A DNA stretch of 64,000 nucleotides from an uncultured Eubacteriales bacterium (GTDB lineage: Bacteria; Bacillota; Clostridia; Oscillospirales; Acutalibacteraceae): contig CAKSJY010000002.1 in assembly GCA_934464585.1 (NCBI GenBank), positions 62,001-126,000 on the forward strand. Direction: 5' to 3'. The notes under the pieces were generated by a model, which did not search any database, had not been told where the DNA came from, and saw only the letters and a program-made list of their open reading frames with translations. Made by a program: the position numbers and the translations under genes. Below are positions 1 through 7,471 of the stretch, in pieces (position 1 is the stretch's first letter; each line of letters opens with the position of its first letter).

Positions 1-462
1 CGACGTCCTAGCTTGATAAAGGCAGTAGATAGTCGAGTTAATATAAAAGGTCTTTCTCACTACTTTTCCGGTCAAAAAGAGGCATATGAAATTATATATA
101 ATACAAAGTTTGAAAATTTAGATGTTGTATTTTCGGGAAAGATTCCCCCAAACCCATCGGAACTTTTGGCAAACTCAGACTTTAAACAATTTATTAACAA
201 TGCTAGAGATAAATATGACTATATTATAATAGATACTCCGCCACTTGGTAGTGTAATTGATAGTGCAATAGTAGCAGAAAATTGTGATGGAGCTATATTA
301 GTAGTTGAATCTGAAAAAGATAGTTATAAATATGTAAATTCGATAAAAGCACAATTAAGCCGTTCTGGATGTTCTATTTTAGGGGTTGTTCTTAACAAGT
401 GCTCAGCTAAAAAGGATTCATACTATTACTATAATAAAAAGAATTATTATTATAGTTCATGA
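1..462 (+). CDS. CpsD/CapB-type tyrosine kinase, C-terminal part (runs off left edge)
   Basis: This is the 3' part of a bacterial tyrosine kinase (BY-kinase) of the kind that controls chain length and export of capsule or exopolysaccharide together with a Wzz-like membrane partner. The frame is open to base 1, and the first residues read RRPS, which fits the Walker A' motif DxRRP. The Walker B-like stretch YIIIDTPP lies near residue 76. The protein ends in a tyrosine cluster (YYYYNKKNYYYSS), the usual autophosphorylation tail. The kinase Walker A motif lies outside the window. The gene is followed by inverted repeats and then by genes on the other strand, so it is the end of its transcription unit. 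Family assignment is firm; the polysaccharide served is unknown. Confidence 0.88.
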   Translation, partial: RRPSLIKAVDSRVNIKGLSHYFSGQKEAYEIIYNTKFENLDVVFSGKIPPNPSELLANSDFKQFINNARDKYDYIIIDTPPLGSVIDSAIVAENCDGAILVVESEKDSYKYVNSIKAQLSRSGCSILGVVLNKCSAKKDSYYYYNKKNYYYSS

Positions 463-486
463 TAAAACTTATATTGAAATCTTATA

Positions 487-518
487 CACCTCTTCTAGGT
501 ACAAACTTAGAAGAGGTG
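487..518 (+). terminator. Inverted repeat after the tyrosine kinase gene
   Basis: A perfect 11-bp stem (CACCTCTTCTA with TAGAAGAGGTG) encloses a 10-base loop 24 bases after the stop codon. No run of T follows, so it may act as an mRNA-stabilising stem or a weak terminator. Confidence 0.45.
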
Positions 519-660
519 ATTTACATATGTAAAAGTATTCTAAAAACAGACAAGATAAAAGGTATATAACTATGATTTAATGAAGAAATTACTGTACGTT
601 ATTTTACATATCGAGAAATTATAGATGGTAATGTAAAAACAGAAAACTTTACATAAACAA

Positions 661-692
661 ATATGATCACGGTTTTACCGTGGTCATATTTT
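661..692 (+). terminator. Bidirectional terminator between convergent genes
   Basis: A 12-bp stem with one G-T pair (ATATGATCACGG / CCGTGGTCATAT) and a 5-base loop is followed by TTTTAT on the plus strand and by TTTGTTT on the minus strand. It can stop the left-edge gene and the minus-strand gene that starts at 1256. The rest of 519-660 holds no gene that I can support. Confidence 0.65.
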
Positions 693-707
693 ATACATTA
701 AGATAAA

Positions 708-1256
708 TTAGAAAGGTAATAAATTTATATCATTATCTTTTGAAAATAGAGATATAAACACGCAAATTCCAAGGAAGATTAAGTATGCACCAAAAATTTG
801 AATCCATATATTAGTTGTTATTATAGGGAAAATAAGTATAGCAATTCCGAAGAGAATGTGGAGAATACTTCCGATTATAAGCCATAAACATTTTTGCCCT
901 TGTTTTCTAAACTGTATTCCAATCCAAAGCTTATATGAACCCATAGATATTGCCCATATTCCTAGGCAAAAGGCGATAATTAAATATGGTATGTTATATT
1001 TAATTATAAAGGTAATTCCTATGATACAGAAGATAACACCAAAAAATATTTTGAAAAATGGGAACGTCATCTCAATATTATTTACAACGCCACTGAAAAT
1101 ACAGCTTATCCCTAATAAGATTAATAAAGAACCAATAACATACGACAAAAACATAATTATTCCGGCAGGATATACTATTGAATAAGCACCTAATAAAATT
1201 AAGATTAAGGAAACAATAAAAAGCCCAAGTTTAAAAGAAGATATTTTTTTAACCAT
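708..1256 (-). CDS. HdeD/DUF308-like integral membrane protein
   Basis: This small protein of about 182 residues is made almost entirely of hydrophobic helices: about six membrane segments, arranged as three helical hairpins with short polar loops. That pattern, with glycine-rich helices such as GSLLILLGI and GAYLIFLGI, is typical of the HdeD/DUF308 family. HdeD in enterobacteria is linked to acid resistance, but the family function in Firmicutes is unknown. The longest frame starts with GTG at 1268, but that codon abuts the ribosome site AAAGGT; the ATG at 1256 has better spacing. It lies 26 bases downstream of the unrecognised gene on the same strand and may be co-transcribed with it. Confidence 0.7.
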   Translation of the reverse strand: MVKKISSFKLGLFIVSLILILLGAYSIVYPAGIIMFLSYVIGSLLILLGISCIFSGVVNNIEMTFPFFKIFFGVIFCIIGITFIIKYNIPYLIIAFCLGIWAISMGSYKLWIGIQFRKQGQKCLWLIIGSILHILFGIAILIFPIITTNIWIQIFGAYLIFLGICVFISLFSKDNDINLLPF

Positions 1257-1282
1257 AGCATATGACACCTTTCTATATAATT

Positions 1283-2380
1283 TTAATATAAGAATAAATT
1301 ATTACCTGAAATAAAGCACTTTGCCTTAAAATATTCTTCAGTTTTTAAAATATAGTCATATATTGTTATATATTCATCGATTATTTCAGAACCTTCATTT
1401 AGAGTGTTTTGGCAAATAATGAATCTATTTTCAATACAATCTATAAATTCACCATATTTAGGACTAAAATTGGCAGATATATAACAGTTATATATTCCCG
1501 ATATGGTTGTATTAACAGGGGTTAAGGAAATTCTGTTTATTTTAAATTGATTTTGAGTTAGATGGTATTTACTAAAGTTATTAGATATAGGGTTAAGTTT
1601 TAATGCTAAAGAAGTTTCATTTTTTAGTTTGTTGTGTAAATATATAGTTTCTTCGGAATCTGAGTGGTCTGAGAATAAAATATAAATATTTTCATTATCT
1701 TCACCAACAATCCTTAGGGAGTTAGTACCTCTGTTATCTAGAATGCATTCAGCATTAAATGAACCATCTAAAAGGCTATCAACACTAATACGCTCTACTG
1801 TATCACAAAGATCTGTGTTGAAGGAAGATTTTGAAAAGATTAGGCTATATCCCTCGTTATCCTTAAATGGATAGATATTTCGAATATCACATCCATGAAA
1901 AAGGTCATTATTTATAGATAATGCTGAACAATCTTCAGTCTTATAGAGATAGAACAGTTTGAATGCCTTCTCATCTGATAGTTCAGACGCAATGTCCTTA
2001 GTTTCGGTAGATATTAGTAAAGCTTCGCTACTTAATACTTTATAGCCAAGATAATTGCCTCTACACTTAACCTTTCCGCATGAAATTTCTTTACCAGCAT
2101 GTATATCTATTTTGGAAACCCAAACATTACTTTTACTGTCCTCTGATATAAGAAAGATATAATCCTCCAAAAGAGATAAGTGAACCACAAATCTAGGGTT
2201 ATCTATCTTGTAAGTAATTACAAGATGTTCAACGTTTTCTGCAATATTATATTCAAATATTTTTAAATACAGTCGTTGGTCTTTTAGCTGCTCAGTGTAA
2301 TAATATATACTTTTTTCAGTCGAATCTATTATTTCTATATCCCGTGGATTGTTAATATTTCGAAGATCTACTACAAGCAT
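1283..2380 (-). CDS. Hypothetical protein, probably all-beta repeat fold
   Basis: I do not recognise this protein of about 365 residues. It has no signal peptide or membrane helix, so it is probably cytoplasmic. The sequence alternates short hydrophobic strands with polar turns throughout (for example RLYLKIFEY, DYIFLISED, ENIYILFSD), which suggests a beta-propeller-like or other repeat fold. The ATG at 2386 abuts the ribosome site AGAGGT, and the in-frame ATG at 2380 has normal spacing, so I chose 2380. It precedes the HdeD-like gene on the same strand and diverges from the lipoprotein gene, with 153 bases between them. No catalytic motif was seen. Confidence 0.6.
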   Translation of the reverse strand: MLVVDLRNINNPRDIEIIDSTEKSIYYYTEQLKDQRLYLKIFEYNIAENVEHLVITYKIDNPRFVVHLSLLEDYIFLISEDSKSNVWVSKIDIHAGKEISCGKVKCRGNYLGYKVLSSEALLISTETKDIASELSDEKAFKLFYLYKTEDCSALSINNDLFHGCDIRNIYPFKDNEGYSLIFSKSSFNTDLCDTVERISVDSLLDGSFNAECILDNRGTNSLRIVGEDNENIYILFSDHSDSEETIYLHNKLKNETSLALKLNPISNNFSKYHLTQNQFKINRISLTPVNTTISGIYNCYISANFSPKYGEFIDCIENRFIICQNTLNEGSEIIDEYITIYDYILKTEEYFKAKCFISGNNLFLY

Positions 2381-2474
2381 AGACATACCTCTTTTCTAAA
2401 TAAGAATTCTATATTTTATTATATCACAAATAATGCTATTTTTACAAAAATATATAAAACACATATTCTTATGT

Positions 2475-2502
2475 TTGAATATCGGGATTATTATAGTATA
2501 AT
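2475..2502 (+). promoter_or_regulatory. Candidate sigma-A promoter of the lipoprotein gene
   Basis: TTGAAT (2475-2480) and TATAAT (2497-2502) are separated by 16 bases. The -10 box is 31 bases before the ATG, and the ribosome site AAAAAGGTAGG lies between them. Confidence 0.55.
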
Positions 2503-2533
2503 ATAATCAATAATATAAAAAGGTAGGTTATCT

Positions 2534-4393
2534 ATGAATAGTAAATTTAAAAAGAAGTTTATGTTGTTATTGCTTATAACCTTTTCCCTTTTATTGATTT
2601 CTGGTTGTACTCCTGAAATAAATACAACTTTAAATATCAATAACAATTGCATAGGATCTAGGGTAATGAAATTATCTTTACCTAGGACGTATATAGATAA
2701 AAATGTGAACGGAGGACAAAAAGCCTTTGATTCACTTATTAATATTGATTGTCCAACGGAGTTATCTGTTGAAAAAAATTTGGATAATCTATATTGCGAC
2801 TATATTTTTACACTGCAGTTTTCCAGTAAGGATGAATATATAAATAAGGTGGAATCTATATTAGGAAGAAAAACTAGTACGGTTTTCTGCTGTTCAGAAA
2901 CACCTTTTTCAAATGGCGTTAGGATAAGGGAGGATTTTACAAGTAGTGATCTTTTAGGCTTTATAGAAACTAAAGCTAAGGAACTTAATCTTATTTCGGG
3001 CGAAAATGTAGATCTGCTTGGTAATTTAAGTACAAGCGTATCTTATAATGGTGTTGTTTCTGAACAAGGTGATAATGTAGATTTTAGCCAAATGAAATCA
3101 GTAGATCTTAAAAGGATCAATATTGTGACTATACCACATCAAAACGGAAGTTTTTCAAGAAGTGTAGGATTTACAGTTTCAAATAATGCTTATAATGATA
3201 ATTTCGACCAAATATCTGAGTATTTAAACAGTAGGGTACCAAAGGGCGATACAGGATATTGGGTTGATGGCGATGGTGAAAAGGTATTTAATATTGACTG
3301 TGCTAATTCATCAATAAAGGAATTGAATAAAAAAACTAATACTATTTTTGATACAGAATCATCTCAAGCAAGTTTTTCAAAAAATATAGACAGGCTTTCG
3401 TCGACTAAATATGTATTTCAAGAAGGTATTTGTTTGGATGCCTTCTTGAATTCAGATAACAAAGTTGATGTTGAATATAGTTTTGTTTCTAATGAAAATT
3501 TTAAAATATCAAAACTTTATGAAGATAATATTGAGCAATATGGTGAATCTAATGGAAATGTATTCACAATTAACGGGCGCATGGATAAGATAGACATTGA
3601 TACAGAAAGTGAAACAGATTATTCGCCTAAAAATATTATTGTAAATACTAAGGATAATGGTGATGGTACTTTTGAAAAGAATATTGCCTTTGAACTTAAG
3701 GATGAGAAGTTTGAAGATTCAAAGGAAAATATGTTAAGATATCTTAGAGCTAGAAATTCAAATTATGCAGATATTAGTGTTTGCCAAAATACTATAAATG
3801 TACTAATGAATGGGACAGCAAAGGAGATTAATTTAGGACTAAACTCACTTTTTGGAGGAAACAATAGTATTTATCTTGACTCGAATATAGGATTTAACTC
3901 TGTAAGCTCTTTTTGTGTAAAGGATAATATAGACTTTACTTCTTTATGCAATGATATTTCATATAATTCATATGTGAAATATAAATTTATATCTGCTAAC
4001 AATATTAATAATGCCGTGATTTCTCAGACAGAAGAAACACTAAACCCGCAGGATAAAAAAATATTGGAAGCACAATTTAAGTATTCTAATCCAAGAGAAT
4101 TCACAGTAAATAGCTCAAAAATAAATATCTTGTTTGTTGTAATAATAAGTGTTGCAACTGCTTTAGCATTAGTTGTTCTTGTGGTATTATTTTGCAAAAT
4201 TATACGTTTTGTAAAGATGAAAAATACTAAAGTCTTATTGCCGGAAAACAATGTTTTAGTACTTGAAAAAACAGGTGATAACTGCAAGGTGTGTTCGAAA
4301 CCGATATATAAAGGAATGATATATTGCATACACTGCGGTAATATTGTTGGTGAAGTTAAAGAATTAGAAGATAAGGACCAAGAGAAAGATTAG
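2534..4393 (+). CDS. Large lipoprotein with C-terminal membrane helix and zinc ribbon
   Basis: This 619-residue protein has a lipoprotein signal peptide: a basic start, a hydrophobic run and the lipobox LISGC, with the lipidated cysteine near residue 25. A long extracellular region of about 500 residues of beta-rich sequence follows. A second hydrophobic helix lies at about residues 535-560, followed by the basic stretch IRFVKMKN. The C-terminus carries a four-cysteine ribbon (CKVCSKP ... CIHCGN, about residues 583-603) and an acidic tail. The topology would place the zinc ribbon in the cytosol and the long domain outside. The function is unknown. It is a single-gene unit, with a promoter upstream and a hairpin downstream. 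No close paralogue is seen in the window. Confidence 0.72.
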   Translation: MNSKFKKKFMLLLLITFSLLLISGCTPEINTTLNINNNCIGSRVMKLSLPRTYIDKNVNGGQKAFDSLINIDCPTELSVEKNLDNLYCDYIFTLQFSSKDEYINKVESILGRKTSTVFCCSETPFSNGVRIREDFTSSDLLGFIETKAKELNLISGENVDLLGNLSTSVSYNGVVSEQGDNVDFSQMKSVDLKRINIVTIPHQNGSFSRSVGFTVSNNAYNDNFDQISEYLNSRVPKGDTGYWVDGDGEKVFNIDCANSSIKELNKKTNTIFDTESSQASFSKNIDRLSSTKYVFQEGICLDAFLNSDNKVDVEYSFVSNENFKISKLYEDNIEQYGESNGNVFTINGRMDKIDIDTESETDYSPKNIIVNTKDNGDGTFEKNIAFELKDEKFEDSKENMLRYLRARNSNYADISVCQNTINVLMNGTAKEINLGLNSLFGGNNSIYLDSNIGFNSVSSFCVKDNIDFTSLCNDISYNSYVKYKFISANNINNAVISQTEETLNPQDKKILEAQFKYSNPREFTVNSSKINILFVVIISVATALALVVLVVLFCKIIRFVKMKNTKVLLPENNVLVLEKTGDNCKVCSKPIYKGMIYCIHCGNIVGEVKELEDKDQEKD

Positions 4394-4414
4394 GGTATAT
4401 ATTATACTAAAAAA

Positions 4415-4444
4415 AACAATCTGCTTTATGGTAGGTTGTTTCTT
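4415..4444 (+). terminator. Terminator after the lipoprotein gene
   Basis: AACAATCTGC pairs with GTAGGTTGTT through a 6-base loop (two wobble pairs). A-rich sequence precedes the stem and TTTC TTT follows it. Confidence 0.6.
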
Positions 4445-4614
4445 TGGTTTATTAAAGCCTAAATTTTCTAATCCAAAAATATAGGTGTTATTTACATTTG
4501 ATAATTAGACCTAAAAAGTAATATAATTATCTCTATGGTGTATGACTGAAGACTATTGTATTATTTTATTAATATAGATATATAATGTTTAATATGAAAA
4601 AGGGGATGTTGTTT

Positions 4615-5460
4615 GTGTTTTGTATCTTAGAAAAGATAAAACTTAATGACTCTATGACAAAAATGGTTATAGAAGCTCCGCTTGTTGCTAAAAAGGCTCA
4701 GGCTGGACAATTTATTATATTAAGAGTAAATGAAAAAGGTGAAAGAATACCGTTAACTATTGCGGATTACGATGCACAAAGCGGGACGGTTACTATTATA
4801 TACCAGATTGTTGGTAAGACTACAATGTTGTTGGATTCGCTCAACAAGGGTGATTTTATTTTGGATTTTATAGGACCACTTGGCAAAGCATCAGAACTTA
4901 ACGGATATAAAAAGGTTGCTGTGATAGGTGGCGGAGCGGGATGTGCTATAGCATATCCGCAGGCTAAGGCGCTATTTAATATGGGTGCAGAAGTTGATGT
5001 TATAGCTGGATTCAGGAGTGAGGACTTAATAATGCTTAAAGATGAAATGGAAAAAGTTTCTTCAAATTTATTTATAATGACAGATGATGGCTCAAATGGA
5101 CATAAAGGCTTTGTAACAGATGCTCTTAAAGACCAGATTTTAAATGGTGCAGGATATGATTTTGTTATTGCTATAGGACCTTTACCAATGATGAAGGCTG
5201 TATGCAAACTTACGAAAGAATATAATATAAAAACAATGGTAAGTATGAATTCTATTATGATAGATGGTACAGGAATGTGTGGCGGATGTAGACTTACAGT
5301 CTCTGGAAAAACAAAGTTTGCATGCGTAGATGGACCTGATTTTGATGGTCATGAAGTGGATTTTGATGAGGCAATTAAAAGATCATCAATATATAAGAAA
5401 CAAGAAAAAGAATCGAGAGAGGAATATTGCAGATTATTTGGAGGTGTAGATAATGCCTAA
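4615..5460 (+). CDS. nfnA: NfnA-type ferredoxin-NADP+ reductase subunit (FAD/NAD-binding, 2Fe-2S)
   Basis: This is the small subunit of a cytoplasmic NADH-dependent reduced ferredoxin:NADP+ oxidoreductase, a flavin-based electron-bifurcating transhydrogenase. It has an N-terminal FAD domain with the RIPLTIAD box, a nucleotide-binding GGGAGCAIAYP motif, and a C-terminal iron-sulfur site with the cysteines of GMCGGCR and FACVDGP. The family was formerly named after sulfide dehydrogenase and PyrK. The longest frame begins at 4585, but the ribosome site AAAAGGGG at 4597-4604 and family starts of the form MFxIL favour GTG at 4615 (about 281 residues). It overlaps the next gene by 8 bases, as expected for a translationally coupled pair. 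A dihydroorotate dehydrogenase electron-transfer subunit is less likely, because no pyr genes are nearby. Confidence 0.85.
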   Translation: MFCILEKIKLNDSMTKMVIEAPLVAKKAQAGQFIILRVNEKGERIPLTIADYDAQSGTVTIIYQIVGKTTMLLDSLNKGDFILDFIGPLGKASELNGYKKVAVIGGGAGCAIAYPQAKALFNMGAEVDVIAGFRSEDLIMLKDEMEKVSSNLFIMTDDGSNGHKGFVTDALKDQILNGAGYDFVIAIGPLPMMKAVCKLTKEYNIKTMVSMNSIMIDGTGMCGGCRLTVSGKTKFACVDGPDFDGHEVDFDEAIKRSSIYKKQEKESREEYCRLFGGVDNA

Positions 5461-6838
5461 TATGCAACCTAAAAAGGTAGAAATGCCGGAACAAAAACCG
5501 GAAATAAGAAATAAAAATTTTGATGAAGTATCATTGGGATATACAGATGATCAGGCATTGTTGGAGGCGGAAAGATGTCTTAATTGTAAAACATTTCCGT
5601 GTGTATTCGGGTGTCCGGTTGGTGTAAGAATACCTGAATTTATTTCAAAGATTAGGGAAGGCGAGCTTGAAGAAGCATATGATATAATTAAATCAACTAA
5701 CTCTTTGCCTGCAGTATGTGGAAGAGTTTGTCCGCAGGAAAGTCAGTGTGAATCTAAATGTGTTAGAGGGATAAAAGGTGAACCTGTTGGTATTGGTAGA
5801 CTAGAGAGATTTGTTGCAGATTATGTTATGAACAGAATATCCCCTGTTGTTGAAAAACCAGAACCGAATGGTCATAAGGTGGCTGTTTTAGGTTCAGGCC
5901 CATCAGGACTTACATGTGCAGGAGATCTTGCAAAGCTTGGATATGATGTTACAATATATGAGGCGCTACATACTGCAGGCGGTGTTCTAATGTACGGAAT
6001 ACCTGAGTTTAGACTTCCTAAAAATATTGTGCAGAAAGAGATAGAAGGTTTAAAACAACTCGGTGTAAAGATAGAAGTTAATATGGTTATCGGAAAGATT
6101 CTCTCAGTAGATGAACTTTTTGAAAATGGCTTTGAGGCAGTATATGTTTCAACCGGTGCAGGATTACCTAACTTTATGAGTATTGAGGGCGAAGGTTTGC
6201 CTGGGGTATACTCTGCAAATGAGTTTCTAACAAGAATAAATCTCATGAAGGCATATAAAAATGATTATGACACTCCTATACCTACTCCAAAGAATGTAGC
6301 AGTTGTTGGTGGCGGAAATGTAGCAATGGACGCAGCTCGAAGCGCAAAAAGATTAGGTGCTGAAAATGTTTATATTATATACAGACGTTCTGAAGATGAA
6401 ATGCCAGCGAGAAATGAGGAAATTCATCATGCAAAGGAAGAGGGTGTTATATTTAAGCTTCTAAATAATCCAGTAAAAATATTGGAGGATGAAGACGGAA
6501 AAGTTGGAGCTATAGAGTGTGTTGAAATGGAATTAGGTGAACCTGATGAATCGGGAAGAAGGAGACCTATTGAGAAGAAAGGGTCTAATTTTAAGCTTGA
6601 TGTTGATATGGTTATTATAGCGATTGGGAATTCGCCAAATCCACTTATAAAATCGACAACCAGTGGTTTAGAGACTAACAAAAGAGGCTGTTTAATTGTC
6701 GATGATTCACTTAAAACCACAAGAGAAAAAGTCTATGCTGGTGGTGATGCTGTTACAGGTGCAGCAACAGTTATTCTTGCAATGGGAGCTGGTAAACACG
6801 CAGCTGAGTCTATAGATAAATTCATCATGAATAAATAA
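5453..6838 (+). CDS. nfnB: NfnB / GltA-type NADPH oxidoreductase large subunit
   Basis: This is the large subunit of the NfnAB complex, homologous to the small subunit of NADPH-dependent glutamate synthase and often annotated gltA. The N-terminal domain holds two iron-sulfur cysteine sets (CLNCKTFPCVFGCP and CGRVCPQESQCESKC). A FAD-binding GSGPSGLTCAGDLA motif follows near residue 145, then an NAD(P)H-binding GGGNVAMDAARSA motif and the late FAD contact GGDAVTGAATV. At 461 residues the length is normal. Its direct coupling to nfnA, with no large glutamate synthase subunit nearby, argues for a transhydrogenase role rather than glutamate synthesis. It probably balances NADH, NADPH and reduced ferredoxin in an anaerobic metabolism. 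Confidence 0.87.
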   Translation: MPNMQPKKVEMPEQKPEIRNKNFDEVSLGYTDDQALLEAERCLNCKTFPCVFGCPVGVRIPEFISKIREGELEEAYDIIKSTNSLPAVCGRVCPQESQCESKCVRGIKGEPVGIGRLERFVADYVMNRISPVVEKPEPNGHKVAVLGSGPSGLTCAGDLAKLGYDVTIYEALHTAGGVLMYGIPEFRLPKNIVQKEIEGLKQLGVKIEVNMVIGKILSVDELFENGFEAVYVSTGAGLPNFMSIEGEGLPGVYSANEFLTRINLMKAYKNDYDTPIPTPKNVAVVGGGNVAMDAARSAKRLGAENVYIIYRRSEDEMPARNEEIHHAKEEGVIFKLLNNPVKILEDEDGKVGAIECVEMELGEPDESGRRRPIEKKGSNFKLDVDMVIIAIGNSPNPLIKSTTSGLETNKRGCLIVDDSLKTTREKVYAGGDAVTGAATVILAMGAGKHAAESIDKFIMNK

Positions 6839-6856
6839 ATGATTTAATTAGATTAA

Positions 6857-6899
6857 AACCTACCCCGAATTGTGATATATTCGCAATTTGGGATAGGTT
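6857..6899 (+). terminator. Hairpin after nfnB
   Basis: AACCTA-CCCC-GAATTG pairs with CAATTT-GGGA-TAGGTT over about 16 bp around a small loop, right after the nfnB stop codon. The downstream sequence is only modestly T-rich. Confidence 0.5.
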
Positions 6900-6958
6900 G
6901 ACTTTATGAATGTTTTGGCTATGGTGTGTTTTATGATATAAGGACTATAACAAGACAT

Positions 6959-6989
6959 AAAAAGAACCCAGTTTAGCTGGGTTCTTTTT
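6959..6989 (-). terminator. Bidirectional terminator next to tRNA-Ser
   Basis: AAAAAGAACCCAG and CTGGGTTCTTTTT form a perfect 13-bp stem with a 5-base loop. It lies 6 bases beyond the 3' end of the minus-strand tRNA gene and has T runs on both strands, so it ends the tRNA transcript and can also back up nfnB termination. Confidence 0.82.
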
Positions 6990-6995
6990 ATATAT

Positions 6996-7084
6996 TGGCG
7001 GAGACGGCGAGATTCGAACTCGCGGGGGATTGCTCCCTAACTGATTTCGAGTCAGCCCCGTTATGACCACTTCGATACGTCTCC
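6996..7084 (-). tRNA. tRNA-Ser (anticodon CGA)
   Basis: The reverse complement folds into a class II tRNA of 89 bases including an encoded CCA. The acceptor stem is GGAGACG/CGTCTCC. The anticodon loop is CTCGAAA on the stem GCTGA/TCAGT. A long variable arm (GGGAGCAATCCC) is present, and the T loop is TTCGAAT. The anticodon CGA reads UCG serine codons. The variable arm confirms a serine tRNA. Confidence 0.95.
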
Positions 7085-7343
7085 ATATATGTTTTAATTT
7101 GCCTTTTTATTAAAAAATAATTCAAATGCTGTACTTTTAGCATATAAGGCATTTAATATTACCATACAATATTCTAAATCTTTTTTAAATAGTTGTCAAG
7201 TTATAAAACATAGGTATGACTTTTGTATTAGACTTACCTTCAGGATATATAATATAGGATTTGTGCTAACTTTTCGGTTTTAGTGTGAATGTAAGTAAAT
7301 AAAAAATAAGTGTGTTATGGGGAATGGTGATCTAGAATAAACT

Positions 7344-7471
7344 TTGACTTTCTGCAGGAAAGAAAGTATAATATACTCTATAAAGAAGAACTTTTAAGAT
7401 ATATTGTTGAAGGAAGTATATTAATCAATCAGGCAAACCAATATTTTTATTATAGTATGGGATGTGTGCTT
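7344..7471 (+). promoter_or_regulatory. Promoter and conserved 5' leader, DUF4157 paralogue 1
   Basis: TTGACT (7344-7349) and TATAAT (7367-7372) are separated by exactly 17 bases, a near-consensus sigma-A promoter. The leader of about 92 bases up to the ATG at 7472 is repeated almost base for base upstream of the next two paralogues, including the block GGCAAACCAATATTT. The remainder of the gap (7085-7343) is AT-rich, and I see no gene in it. Confidence 0.85.

Noticed and set aside
519..660. A remnant gene in the gap after the left-edge kinase (a short open frame ending at the TAA near 655).
   Set aside because: The frame is about 26 codons long, has no start codon or ribosome site and no recognisable family.
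856..1185. A 109-codon open frame on the plus strand inside the HdeD-like gene.
   Set aside because: It is the antisense shadow of the membrane protein; the minus-strand frame shows coherent membrane helices and a ribosome site.
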